NCBI GenBank assembly: GCA_030490835.1
Contig: CM059972.1
Span: 7,470,264 to 7,534,263, forward strand
Direction: 5' to 3'
Source of the DNA: Annona cherimola
Taxonomy: Eukaryota; Streptophyta; Magnoliopsida; Magnoliales; Annonaceae
Length of the DNA stretch: 64,000 bases
The position numbers were made by a program, and so were the translations under genes. Below are positions 12,722 through 24,860 of this stretch, piece after piece (position 1 is the stretch's first letter; the number at the start of each line of letters is the position of its first letter). The notes below the pieces were generated by a model, which saw only the letters and a list, made by a program, of their open reading frames with translations, had not been told where the DNA came from and ran no database searches.

Positions 12722-13860
12722 AAAAACAATATTGCTATAAAATATTGAAAAATAGGACTATTCCTTTTCTGCAAATCAAACGCAGAAATAAGAACATAAT
12801 TGAAGAAAATAAAGCATCTCAGAATCTGCATTTGAAAATGAACCTGTAAAAGAAGTAGCAGAAATGTAGAATCATAACCAGTACTCCAACTTAAAACCCA
12901 TGAAGAATGCTATGGATGCTACCATAGTAATTATAATGATACATTACATAATCCAAAAACAGAAAATAACCATGAGCCACTAATTACTTGATGCCAAAGT
13001 AGGCCTTTCAGTTCCATCCGTTGCTAGAATATGATCTTTCTGAAGACAAAAGAAATCAGTCTGCGTCCCTAATTTCCCTAATAATGCATCCATACAGACA
13101 GTATGTCCATTTCTTCAGCACGCTTTTCTTTCAAAAGCATGTGCTTCTTAAACCTGCATTCGACTCAGAAACAAGTGACAGACTTGTTCATGGTTTAGCT
13201 GTGCAACATCGATTAATTCTCCACCCAATATATCGAAGATAAGAAAAACCTTATTATTCGAGTCCTTTTTAACAAAATTAGCTTCCGCATCCTCTAGTTC
13301 CAAGATAAGTACATCAATTTCGAATTAAATTTTCCTACATATTACATATTCAAGCATCAAAACAACCACTACGTTAGCTATTTCACCTAAAACGGGATAA
13401 TAACTACTACTTTCAACATTATCATCGTAAAGGCCTAGCCGAGCCCCACCCGTAAAAATTCAAATTATCACAATCATCCAACTGACACCCGCAAATCGAC
13501 GGCAATATCAACATCGAGAAGGAATGCAGGGCAACTTCCTTGGATAGAAAACCGCGACCGGGCCCAGCACGTATATGGCCTCGATCACCCATGCATTCCA
13601 CATTGCCTCATTGATCTAGAATCATAACATGCACAATCGAGAGAATCATTCAAACATTAGAACGAAAAAAGACAAAGAAGAAACCTCGAATTTGGAGATC
13701 TAGGGCTGGAAGAACAAGACCGAGTGAAAGAGATCAAGAGAGGAAGAAATAGTTACCTCCAATTGGAGATTTTGGTTTGACAAACGATCAAAAGAACAAA
13801 TGAAGAAATCCCACGCCGATTTGCGCTGTCTTCTCAATGCCGAGGAAATTAGGATTTTTT
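12722..13860 (-). promoter_or_regulatory. 5' untranslated exons and promoter region of the E2 gene
   Basis: Just upstream of the start codon an AG acceptor (TTTGATTTGCAG) opens a short 5' untranslated exon at about 12768-12722. A GT donor after CAATTGGAG at about 13757 is a plausible end of a first non-coding exon that starts near 13850. The intervening 1 kb would be a 5' UTR intron, common in plant housekeeping genes. No convincing TATA box was identified. The exon limits are inference from splice-like motifs only. Confidence 0.45.
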
Positions 13861-14206
13861 TTTCCTATTCCCGATTTCCGATGGCGTTGAACTCACAAGT
13901 CACAAAAGGGCGTTTTTTCTCCTCGTTTCCCCCCGCCAGGAGTTTAAGAAATTAGGAGACACCAAACAATCACTACTCTTCATGCGTACGGAAAATTAAC
14001 ATAATCCTCGTGCAATAAATGGCAGGATTATGAGTATAATCACTAATCGATTCCGTTCATATTTTATTTAAATTTTAAATATTTTATACAATGTAAAATG
14101 ACCATGAATGGAATCTCGAAGTGTTGGAAGAAACTAGTATAGAATGTTTGAGTATGATTTTTTTTTTTCCAAATGGGAGAAGCCCGGAGCATTTATTATC
14201 GCTTGA

Positions 14207-14781
14207 GGGTATGTTTGGCAGCAGTTAAAAAATATCAAGTTAAAATTTTTCAATCTAAAACTTTTCACTCTCCACAACTATCATATTTTTTAATTATTTT
14301 TTCACATTTTCCTATACAACTACCTTACTTTTCAATAATTTCTACACAACTACCCACACAACTAACCTATCTATTTTAACTTTATCATCTTTACTACTCA
14401 TCTTTACCCCTATAATATTACATCATTTGACAACTTTTACTCTTCAAAACTTTTCGGATGTGTTTGGTAATTTGCAAAAATTGTCAAGTTAAAACTTTTC
14501 AATATAAAACTTGTCATTCTCCATAACTATTCTTTTTTAAATTATTTTTTACACATCTTTCTATATAACAACCCTACTTTTCAATCATTTCTACATAACT
14601 ACCAATACAACTAACCTATTTATTTTAAATTTATTCTCTTTACTCATCATCACTACTCCTATAATATCACATCACTTACTACTAATTTGACAATTTTTAT
14701 ATAAAAAACTTTTCATCAAAAGTTTTACAACTTCGCAAACACACCCTTCATCAAAAGTTTTACCCATTTCCCAAACACACC
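14207..14781. mobile_element. Tourist-like MITE interrupted by a second copy
   Basis: The outer element starts GGGTATGTTTGGC and ends CCAAACACACC, flanked by TGA on both sides (14204-14206 and 14782-14784). It is about twice the usual length because another copy of the same family is inserted at 14456-14746. Removing the inner copy and one TTC restores the phrase AAAACTTTTCATCAAAAGTT found near the 3' end of other family members. It is non-coding and lies upstream of the E2 gene promoter. Confidence 0.85.
14456..14746. mobile_element. Inner Tourist-like MITE, TTC target duplication
   Basis: The 291-bp inner copy begins GGATGTGTTTGG and ends GCAAACACACCC. It is flanked by TTC (14453-14455 and 14747-14749), a departure from the usual TWA target. 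It sits in the same orientation as its host copy and within the 3' third of it. It carries no open frame of note. Confidence 0.85.
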
Positions 14782-14784
14782 TGA

Positions 14785-16557
14785 ATAAGGAATATGTGGA
14801 GTGATTTCTGCGTGCATGAAAGAGCGGTGCATCTGTGTGGTCGTGGGATTCGGGTGCACCAGTGCCTCGGCCATGCATGCAATACATCGGATATTGGTTT
14901 GACATTTCAGAGTTGGGCCTTTCCTCCTAGCCTGGATGGGGGCCCAATTTCAATTTTCAGAAAGGCCTGTGCACTTTTGTTAGTCGCCATACTATAAAAA
15001 TCAAGTACCATGAATTCAAAGGATTATTTGCATTTGCTCTCCCTTTTTTAAAAAAAAAAAATTGGTTCCAAAGATTGTATTATGATTTTTATTTTGATCG
15101 ATGACTCTGTATTAGGGTGAATCTACAAATGACAATTAAATAAATTGAGTACGTAACTTAAACAGTAATTATATACCTCAATCTATGATTATGCTATGAT
15201 TTTTTTTTTGTTTACAATCGGATCTTTAAAGCTTTCTGTATTACAAAAAATTTCAGATTTATTCTGATCTTAAGCATTAATTTCTAAAAATTTTGAAATC
15301 ATCTGTGTTGAGCCTTCCAAATAAATGGCGTTAGCATGTGTTGAAAAATGGTCCTAAGACTCGAGAGGGTATATCTGCATGGAATTAATTGATTGAAGGT
15401 GGCATGTCAATTGACCCGGTTAAATTTTGAAAACTTTCAAAATTACCTCCCACTAATGCGCATTAATTGCATATTGAGATACAGTTACTATTTTGTATAT
15501 AGATGTAACAACCAATAACTAGAAAATCTCGCCAGATGAGTTCTGCGTGGTTAAAAATCTTTCAAAGACGGGCACCGTGGTTTCCATTCCCAGAATTTTG
15601 GGGGGCATTTTGTCTCTCTTTAAAAATGTGATGGGAGCATTGGTCTTTCTTAATATGTAGCTGTAGCTTATAGTCTCCAAGGTAAAAATTGGTGGATCAA
15701 GTTATTTTTTGGATTATAAATGTGCTTGATGTGTAATTTTAGATGTTAATGATGTACAATTACAACACTAATAAAAAAAAATAAAAAATCTTACATCGAA
15801 AAGGAATAAATTTCCTTATAGTTTAAAAGTGAGTCTAAGTTTAAAGTGATGTAATGTATTTTAAAATCATATAACTAAATCATCAGGTCTGAGCAAACAG
15901 TATCACACTACAGGATCCAAAACTCATAAATAAGATTAGAAATTTTGAATGACATAACTCACCAGTGCTTTAATTGTATATGAACACTCATTTAAATTAT
16001 ATTTTAAATTATTATTAAAGAAATTCTCGTATAAAGTTTTTGTAGTTTACTTCGGTTATAAATATTACGTTACAGTGCCTTTTCTGATACCCAATAGAAA
16101 AAAATCAGTTGAAGTAATTGCAAATATTGCCTCTGCATCCATTTAGGACGAGAATCCTCGTAAATTTTTTTCTTTATTGTTTCTACGACATTAATTTTAT
16201 GTTTTTATGCACCGGCAATCAAATTGCATCATACAACGATTTCGATTGGAACTGTCCTAATCAAGTGAAGCAAGCCACGTGCATGATGTTCCAAACTTGG
16301 AAAAAATGGTACAATCACATGGTAACAACAAACCATTCTCCGTTAATTAATTACAACGGTTACGGTGGGCTTCAATTCACTCACCACTTATTGCATGAGA
16401 CATGCATGGATATGTACAATGCGAGTAGGCGTATCCATCACGCTTCGCGTATAATCGGAGCATTAAGAAAATTACTTGATTCAACTTATTTTGTGCGCTT
16501 ATGGTTTATTTTCTCAAAAATAAAAAGCTACAAAAAAATAATTGATGTTTGATCATA
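14785..16557. other. Intergenic, AT-rich, no gene supported
   Basis: There is nothing beyond AT-rich DNA and short homopolymers. An open frame at 16118-16552 (144 codons, plus) shows no recognisable motif and no codon pattern that sets it apart, so it is not called. Confidence 0.4.
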
Positions 16558-17222
16558 CAATACAAGAAAATGTAGTACATCTGACCAACTTTTTGTAACC
16601 AAAATTAGCTACGTTTTAGGGAATATAGTCAAATGTATGTTAGTTGTAGCAAAAAAATTATTACTATTTGCAGTTAAATAGTTAATGGTAGCCAAAAGAT
16701 ATCTAATATAACCAAATATATATTACATATAGCTACAAATATTTGCTATATTAAGTGAAATTTACTGTAGTGGTGGTTATAAAAGAACTCATCACTTAAT
16801 TTTCTTAAATCAGTGATTAGTCTCATTGAAGTACTTCAACGCATATCAAATGTTTTAAACTATTATTACATATATTAGCACTACAAATTTCAAATAATGT
16901 AGCTATTTTTTTGCTACATATAATATATATTTTTTACTACGTTAAATATCTTTTGGCCATAATTAATTATTTACCTACAAATAATTGATTTTTTTGAGTG
17001 TTGGCATTTAGTTAAATGTAATTATTTTTACTTCAAATGCAATAAAAAATACATTTAAAATAGCCATATAAAATTTGATCGCAAATAGTAATAATATTTT
17101 GGCTACAATTAAATAAAATTTGGCTAATTTGATCAAATGTAGCCAAATTAAAGTTTCGGTCTCCAATAAAAAAAAATTCAGCTGCAAAAAGTTAGTCGTT
17201 TATACTATATTTTCTTGCAGTG
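16558..17222. mobile_element. Inverted pair of CACTA-like non-autonomous elements
   Basis: The outer ends read CAATACAAGAAAATGTAGTA on the left and, on the reverse strand, CACTGCAAGAAAATATAGTA on the right. These match the CACTACAAGAAAA termini of plant CACTA (En/Spm) elements. Inside, a second pair of ends is visible: TTTACTGTAGTG near 16764 and CACTACAAATTTC near 16878. The left part (16558-about 16765) and right part (about 16878-17222) are similar in inverted orientation around a spacer of about 110 bp. The subterminal regions are rich in GTAGC/GCTAC motifs. There is no transposase, and target duplications were not clear. Confidence 0.65.
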
Positions 17223-17529
17223 TAACTCATTGGAATGTTCTTCTCGTCATGGTATCTTCTTTTTAACAATGCGACAATTGATATTACAGTTAAGTACATT
17301 TATAAATCTCACACCCTAGAGAAAAATTTCTATAAATATTCTCATACCATAGAAAACCTGTAAAACACCCACATCTGGGGGGACATTGTGAAATCCCACA
17401 TACGGTACCCACAAGCAGTAGGACTTAAAAGTGTGCCTCCCATATGCAGGACCGTCATGGCTACCATGACACTTGATATATAAGCACACGCACTCTGCAA
17501 TACTTGATAAGAAATGATCTTGTTAGTCC

Positions 17530-17880
17530 AAACTAAATAAATATCTTGCTTAGCTCATATTAAAAAATTTATTTATAATATTTTTTGGACTTTTTTCTTT
17601 ATACACTTATTTATCTAAGTCTATTTAACATATAAACTAAAATTTATCATTTTTAGATATGTGTATATATTTTTTGAAAAATCTTAAACATCTATGTGTA
17701 TATATGTATTGAAAATACTTCTATTTCTAAAAATCTTAAAAATATATATATTTATCTCAAAATGATAAAACTTAGTTTATATGTTAAATATACTTATGTA
17801 AATAAATGTACGAAGAAAAAATAAAAAATATTACAAATAAGTTTTTTAAAGTATGTTAAGTAAGAAAGTTGATTAGCATG
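17530..17880. mobile_element. AT-rich foldback element
   Basis: The two halves are inverted repeats. TATTTAACATATAAACTAAA on the left pairs with the reverse complement of TTTAGTTTATATGTTAAATA-like sequence on the right. The outer arms (left TTACAATATTTTTT-type, right AAAAATATTACAAATAAGTT) also match. The length and lack of coding capacity fit a MITE-like foldback. No target duplication was established. Confidence 0.55.
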
Positions 17881-19162
17881 AATTATCAGCATCACTTCTC
17901 ATGTTTGATGTGTATGACACGGTAGACATATCAATTTCTGTAGGCTAAGCAGGTAGCTCTACCTATGATACTGAAGATGTCAGAAGTACGCCGAAGGATC
18001 CTTCTACGTATGCATTCTGAATTAGCGTCGGGGATCTTTTTATTAAAAAAAAAAAAGGTAGTACGGGGGATGATAGTACTCTGAGCAGGAAAAAGCTAAT
18101 GCTTTTTTATTGAGAGAGAGAGGGAGAAAAAAAAAAAAAAAAAAAAAAAAAAGCTAAATACCTGGGTGAGCATATTTGTGTCTTTTATAAGTCCTGACTT
18201 AGAATCCTTGTTGTGCGATCATACGAATAACTTTTTCATCCCAACTCAGTAAGAAGACAGGTCTTTGTTGTATTCAAGTCATAAATAGCAGTAGTAGTTG
18301 CAGTGTGTCACATTTTCATGTCATGAGGGGCTCTTTTAAGGTACATTCTACACGACTAGCTACCCTCAGTCTCAGTCACTATAGGTACCGTTTTGGGGAC
18401 CTACCTTAATGGCATTGTCATGTGTTAGCTTGAACGACGGGTAAGCTGTTGCGTGCACCAAGTTTGACAACTTCCGTGTGCTGTGATTGCTAGTATAGTG
18501 ACCTATCCAACCTTCCAACATGTGAGGTAATAGAACAGATATATGAGCATGAAAGTTCTCCCCAACAATTTTAAAACTTTTTTAAAAAAAATTGGCTAAC
18601 CGAGCCTCGTTTCATTCAAAAACCAAGCCTCTTTCTATTACACTCTACATGTACAAAATTAAAACTTACCAAGCAAAAAATACAAGAAATACATCTAATA
18701 TTGAGGTACGAATATATGTGCAAAAGGCGGAACATTAGGCCATTCACCAGCGAGTACAGATTCGTATTTTCGGAAGTATTTAAAAAAGGAATAAGGCCCA
18801 GAAATCCACCCATCCGCGTCTGTGGATAATTAATACATGCATATATATATATATGCATACAATACAAAGTGAAAACCAGTGGGTCACACGCTAATAAATA
18901 AAAAAGAAAAATGCATGTGATTGGTGCATGGTCGACATTGTGGGCCATTGAAGGCACTAAATGCAATGCATGGTTTTTTTAAAAGAAAAGGAGAGAATCC
19001 ATTGAACTTTAAAACCACATTTGGGTGTGCTTTTGTAAGCATTTGAACGGAGCTTTTGCGTTTCATGTTCTAGCATCTAGGACTGTCTGTGATCATGAAG
19101 AGTGACATCTGGTGGAACCTCTCTCTTCATTACATTATTTTCCCTTCAAGTCTCCAATATAC
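17881..19162. other. Intergenic; one weak orphan exon candidate at 18695-18819
   Basis: Most of this is AT-rich with A tracts (18043, 18130) and a TA microsatellite at about 18840. One minus-strand segment, 18819-18695, follows an ACAG acceptor-like site. It reads as an open 3' exon ending in PNVPPFAHIFVPQY and a stop. I cannot assign it to a family and found no upstream exon, so it is not called as a gene. Confidence 0.3.
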
Positions 19163-20595
19163 CGCTACAAGAAAAATCACTTTTTGCAGCAACCAGATTT
19201 GCTGCATATAAACATATACACTAGGAAAAAAGTTGCTGCCAGTCTGCTACATACACCTGGTAGCATATGGCAATATGCAGCAACTGAGAAGGTTGCTGCT
19301 TATATTGCTACTTAATGCAACTTCTTTTTCAGCAATTTTTGCCTCATATATATATATATATAGGTAGCAGATTGTTGCTGCATATATTAATAGAAGCAGC
19401 AACATGTTTAACATAATTAATATAAAAATTTACCTAAGTTCGATGATTAATGGCTGAACTCGAGTTATTAGTGGCCTGAGTAGCAAATCAAGAAGGGAGA
19501 AGCGACAACAAGGGTTAATAACTTAGTGTTTTCAACTATGCGGAGAATGCTTGCTTGCCCGAGTTGTCACTTGCTGTACTTTCGACTAATAATGGAAAGT
19601 TAATGGATAGGTCTGGCTCAATGGATGTAGAGGGTTCAAACATAACCCAACTTAAGCGCGTTGGATCTTAGATCAAAATAAACAAATAGCAAACTCATCC
19701 ACAAAAGCGCTAGAATCTTGATAAACAAAAAACAAACTGAAAACAATAAAATGCTAATATCAAACAGACCGGTCGAATGGAAAGCTAAAGATCTTCAAGA
19801 GTAAGGCACAAATCAGATGAAGAAGAACTACAACTCACACAAGAATGATGAATCAAAGGAAGAAGAAGCGAAACTAAGAGAAGATCAACGATGGCTCTAC
19901 ATGATTGCTCACGATTACGAATGAAAAACAACAACTCTGCATAGCAGCTTCAGATCTAAATAGGATCGCGCTTGGTTGGCTTCAGATCTAGAGAGGATTG
20001 GTCTTCAATAGCTTCAAGTTGAGACAAAAAATAGGGAGGGAGGGAGCACTAAGCAACTTTGCATGAAGGGCAATGGGAGAAGACACGTGGCCAGAAAAAA
20101 TAGGGAGGACAAACCCTAGAACAAAAGGAGCAGGGTAAAATGAGTTATTTGCAAGTAGCTTGGTATTAACACTTGTCTTTTTCTCTTTTTCTTAAAACCC
20201 TACGTCCATATTTTTTCTATTGGCATATTTTTTTAAACCTACCATTTAAAAAAATAGAAATATCCTAAGTTATCATATTTTTCGGAAAGCACAATTTTCA
20301 TGCACTCCATGTAACTGATTAATTTTTAAATAATTTATTTTTTATCAACTCCAAAACAATAATATTATTTATTTTAATATGGAAATCACATTTATTAAAA
20401 ATTATAGACCACTATTTAAATTTTCGTCTGTATATTTGGCAAATTTTTATTGCATAAAATAATATTTTATATTCAATAACATTTTGTTGCATTTATTTTT
20501 ATATGCTGCAAAATCTGAATTTACTGCTTAAAGTTGCTTATTAACTCTAAATTTGCTGCTTGAAGTCGCTGCATTTGATGTCTTTTGTTGTAGTG
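19163..20595. mobile_element. CACTA-type non-autonomous element
   Basis: The left end reads CGCTACAAGAAAAATCAC and the right end, reverse-complemented, CACTACAACAAAAGACATC. Both subterminal regions carry many TGCTGC/GCAGCA motifs in opposite orientation (19190-19410 and 20500-20575), the usual layout of CACTA subterminal repeats. The flanks TAC and TAT differ by one base. The 1.4 kb length and the absence of a transposase frame make it non-autonomous. The interior (19440-20130) is less AT-rich and could be unrelated cargo, but no coding region is recognisable there. Confidence 0.7.
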
Positions 20596-23500
20596 TATGT
20601 TGGTAAGATTAATGGGTTCGGACATCCCATCCCAACTATATATCATTATTCTTATAATCAGAGTCAATAGTACATGGAAGCACAACAATCGCACAAAGTC
20701 TTGAGTGGTTCGCCTTCAACCATATTCCCTAAAAAAAAAAAAAAAAAAAAGTAAAAAAGTAATTTCCTAGTTTAGAAATCAATTACAAGTTTTCCTTGAC
20801 AGGACACGTTCCCTTTCCTTGTTTCACGCATGCTTTCACCTTGTATTCTCTGTTTCTCCATAGTGATCCTAGAGAATAGCCCAAATTCCATACATATCAT
20901 GAATTTTACCCCAATTCCATTTATATCATCAGCTTTTAAAAATTCTGAAAATATTTATATATTTTACCTAAAATTTCATTCATCCTCATACCCCTAAGTG
21001 AAATGACAAATACTACCAAAATTTAATAATAAATTTATAAATAAAAAATCACATTCAAGTATTCGTCAAAAAAATTCACATTCAAGTGACACATGATTCT
21101 AAAGTGATGTAAGTATAATTATATACTTATAGAAGTACCAAAATTCAATTGAATGTGAATTTTTAGCTTATAATCATACTTAAAGTTTAGGCATTTTTGT
21201 GGTTTCACAAAAGGGTCGTAGGTCAAGATTTAAAATTCTTAAAAGGTCACATGTATAACTGGAATTACAGGTAAAATTCATAAACCTCACAGAAACCTCA
21301 CAGAAAATAAGTATAATATTTCAAACCCCACCTAATGTGAAGTACCTCGAGCCCATTAAATCTCGTAGCTGCCTTATAGAACTCGAATGATTTGCTCATT
21401 TTGGCAAACTTCTTTAGTTCAAAAGTGGGTTATATCAATTAATCCTCGTACTAAATTTTAAAGCAATCCCCACAGAAGTCACAAACCATATTAACTCTAA
21501 CTATTAGCAGGATTTGACAAGTCTAGAATGGACAATTAGTTAAAAGTAGCTAGTTTTTTTTCGTAAAAAAACATAATTTGGCTTTATATAAATGAATTTG
21601 ACAACAAAACTTGAATGCTGAAGGGTGATGATACTTGCTCAAAGACAATGATTTCTAACATCATATGCAGTTAAAAAATCATTTAATGCATGTAATTAAT
21701 TTGGTTACAAAAAAAGGCCACATGTATGAAATTTTGCTGTAGTGATGATAGTAACTCACTAGGAACTTAACTATTAGATATGTAATATTCCACTAAAAAA
21801 AATAGATATGTAATAGAACATATATATCTTCGTTCAAAGATGAATTTACCCATTGGACTATTTATTATTATTTATCCATGAGATATAGGGTTGTGCTAGC
21901 ATGCAGCTATGCAGCCAAGTTGCATTGTTTGACGTATTTTCTATTTTTATATTTTTCACATATATGGGCCCAATAAAATTTAGTTTATGTATTTTAATAT
22001 TTTTTACTTTAAAAAATCAAAGAAGGGGTTTTTCATGAACCTTTTTTATTTTCAAAAATATATAAATTTTAAAAAGTGTAAAGTTTGTAGCTATTAATTT
22101 CAAAATGAATATCATTTTCTGTCAGTGCCATCTGATCGGGTGCTCTGACATGGAATTGATCATGCACATAAGTTTTCCTCTTGATCCCAAAATTTATTAG
22201 CAGAGTTGTTTTTTTTTTATTTAAAAAAGAGAAAAAGAACATAGCAAGCAGCAAGCTTCAAGTTACGCTGAAAATTTAATCTGGGTAGTGTGTACCAGAT
22301 CGAATTTCCACCATGAGGATCCAAATGCATGCTGCGATTTCTTGTCCTTTGGTCTTAAATTGAATAAAACAAAGATCCGAGGTAACGTATTGGTTAAATG
22401 GAATAAAAGGGAATAAAATTACAAACTTAAAAGTCGGCACCGCTAAAAAGTAAATAAATAACTGATCTGATCCTGATCCACTATTAATATATATGTCTTT
22501 TTTTGAAAAAAGAAAAAAGAAAAAAAAGAACGTGAAGTTTAAAAATAGGTGAGGCACCGACGGAGGAGATCTCCTAATAAAAGCAGTAGGAGCCAGGAAA
22601 GGCACGCAGCGTGGAGATGGCGGGCATAGTCCCTGCCGGTGGGGAGGTGGTGGCGCCCACACGGAAGATGAATACATGCAAGGAAAGCGACTAGCTATAG
22701 GACGAATCTTTTTGCTTTTCCGAAAGCGCTAAAACCATGATCAGATCAGCTAGCAACTGCACTTACGTCGTATTAATCACGATACGCAGAGTCATGGCTA
22801 GGTTCGATAATTACATCTGCAGTTTCTTACGGTTTCTTCTTTTCTTCACAGTTTCTTACATAAAGGATTTGATATTTCTAGTCATTTTTATTTTTTTACT
22901 TCGATTATTTTTTCTTACAATTTTTTTTATTTATTTCAATTTTACCTTTGTCATAATATATCATTTATATAATTTTTAAAAGTATTTTTCTTTTTTACTT
23001 TTCTTCCGTCCTGTTATATTCTACGTTAGAAAGCATTGGAGGCGGAGAGAAAAATAAGAAGAAGAAAGAGGATGGAATTAAGTGCATGTATGTCATCCAT
23101 CCGAATCTATGCAGCGAGGAAAAGGTGACGGAAAAACATGCATGCTGTTGCATCCGGGTTTCTGACGTAGCATATGCCAGTTGCCAACCGAGCATGAAGA
23201 CCGTTCAAGGAATCATCGAAACTTGTTCTGCTTTTTTACCAGGCCAAAAAAAAAAAGAAAAAAAAGGAATCTTGTCCTAGCTTTGGAATTGAAAAGTAGC
23301 TGTCGAGAAAGCAATATATATAAATGGAGAGTGAAAGTAATTACGACCTATCTACCTAGCCACCTCAAACTACATTACTGCGTATTACAGTCTTTTGCGT
23401 CTATGATTCAGCTTTCCTTCTTTCTTTCCTATCGTCCTGCCCTATTCTCAGCCTGCTAGCAGACATGTTGCATGGCAATATTTGGATACATATTTGGGGC

Positions 23501-23719
23501 TTGCTCAATTTGGCTTGTGGTTATCTCCGTCTTATCTTCTACTTCATAAATAATTTAATTTTATCGAGCAGGGGGGAAGACGTGCATGCAACAGCCAATA
23601 TATATAATTAGCGGCGTATGATCAACTGATTAATTATGAAGTTAGAACCAGCAGCCTTAGCTGTGCTATGAAGCAGATATATACCTGTATCCTTTTTCAT
23701 TTTTAATATATTAATGATT
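20596..23719. other. Intergenic, AT-rich, no gene supported
   Basis: Several moderate open frames occur, for example 22276-22677 on the minus strand, but they are driven by homopolymer tracts and show no domain. The phrase TTTTGCTGTAGTG at about 21740 resembles a CACTA right end without a partner. Poly-A and poly-T tracts are frequent. Confidence 0.4.
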
Positions 23720-24860
23720 ACTTAAAAAATTAATGTTATTTATTGTATTTAACATCATTTATATTGTCATGAGAATATTTTTGTTTATCTAGTATTACTG
23801 CGCATGACACCATATACAAATGTATTAAATTACTGTAACAAAATTATTTAATGCTAAATATCAGTTTTAAAGTAGTATTTTAAACATTTAAACTGTCTAA
23901 AATATTATTTCTATGTGGATAAATGATAATATAAAATATTATTATATTTTAATATATATATATATGGATTTAAGCATTTTTCTTAATTTACTCATGAGTA
24001 TATTTATTTTTGAGCGCCCTATGCACATATTTGATTTTAATGAAATTTAGTCTCATAACAGAACAAATGATGTTAACTATAATAAATAAATTAAATTTTA
24101 CATCAACCATCAATCTTTCAAAAAAAGTGAAGCTCATATACATGTGTATGAGATCCTATCCAATATAGCCAACTCCACTTGCAATTGGCTCAAAATATAC
24201 CCCATATGCATTTAAATATACTAATATTTTATATAATAATTTATCCATATATACATCATATTTTAGATAGTTTACATGTTAAAAAATAATTATAAAATTA
24301 GTATTTACATTAAATTATTTTTTTACATTAATTTTATACTATTTTTAGATATGGTCATACACTGGTATGTCAATAAAATAAATAATTTTAAACACAATAA
24401 ATGAAGTAAATTATAATTTTATTATTATGTTTGGCTATTTTAACTTAACTATATTGTACCTCATGTGCAATTAGCTACACTAGATCATAGATATAAGATA
24501 TAATCCAGTTTATATAAATGTACTGTAAGTTATGATACTGTTGACTCAAAATAGGCCTCATATGATATAATATATATTTATTCTACCCATTGTATTTAAA
24601 ATTATTTATTTTATTGCATATCAATTTTCATCTATATTGGATATATATATGACCTCATCTAAAAATAATACAAAATTAACTTAATAAAATAGTTTAATGT
24701 AAATAATAATTTTAAAATTTTTTCAAACTATAAACTATTTAAAACATAATTTATACATGAAAAAAATGATTACATAAAATATTAATATATTTAAATAAAT
24801 GTAGAAGCCATTTTGAGCCAAATATATTGTAACTTATGGTGCATATAAATATACTAATAC
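23720..24860. repeat. Cluster of dispersed AT-rich repeats
   Basis: At least three diverged copies follow one another at about 23720-24130, 24200-24440 and 24560-24850. They are related to 6230-6640 and 28270-28560. Shared phrases include a CCCATTGTATTTAAAATTAT-like start, TTTCATC, and AAAATAGTTTAATGTAAATA. The elements look like old relics and have no coding capacity. Their ends are not defined. Confidence 0.5.

Noticed and set aside
16118..16552. 144-codon plus-strand open frame
   Set aside because: No recognisable domain, no upstream or downstream exon, and it lies in AT-rich DNA next to a transposon.
22276..22677. 133-codon minus-strand frame starting with a Pro-rich peptide
   Set aside because: The Pro-rich head is followed by homopolymer-encoded Phe runs and no exon structure or family match is seen.
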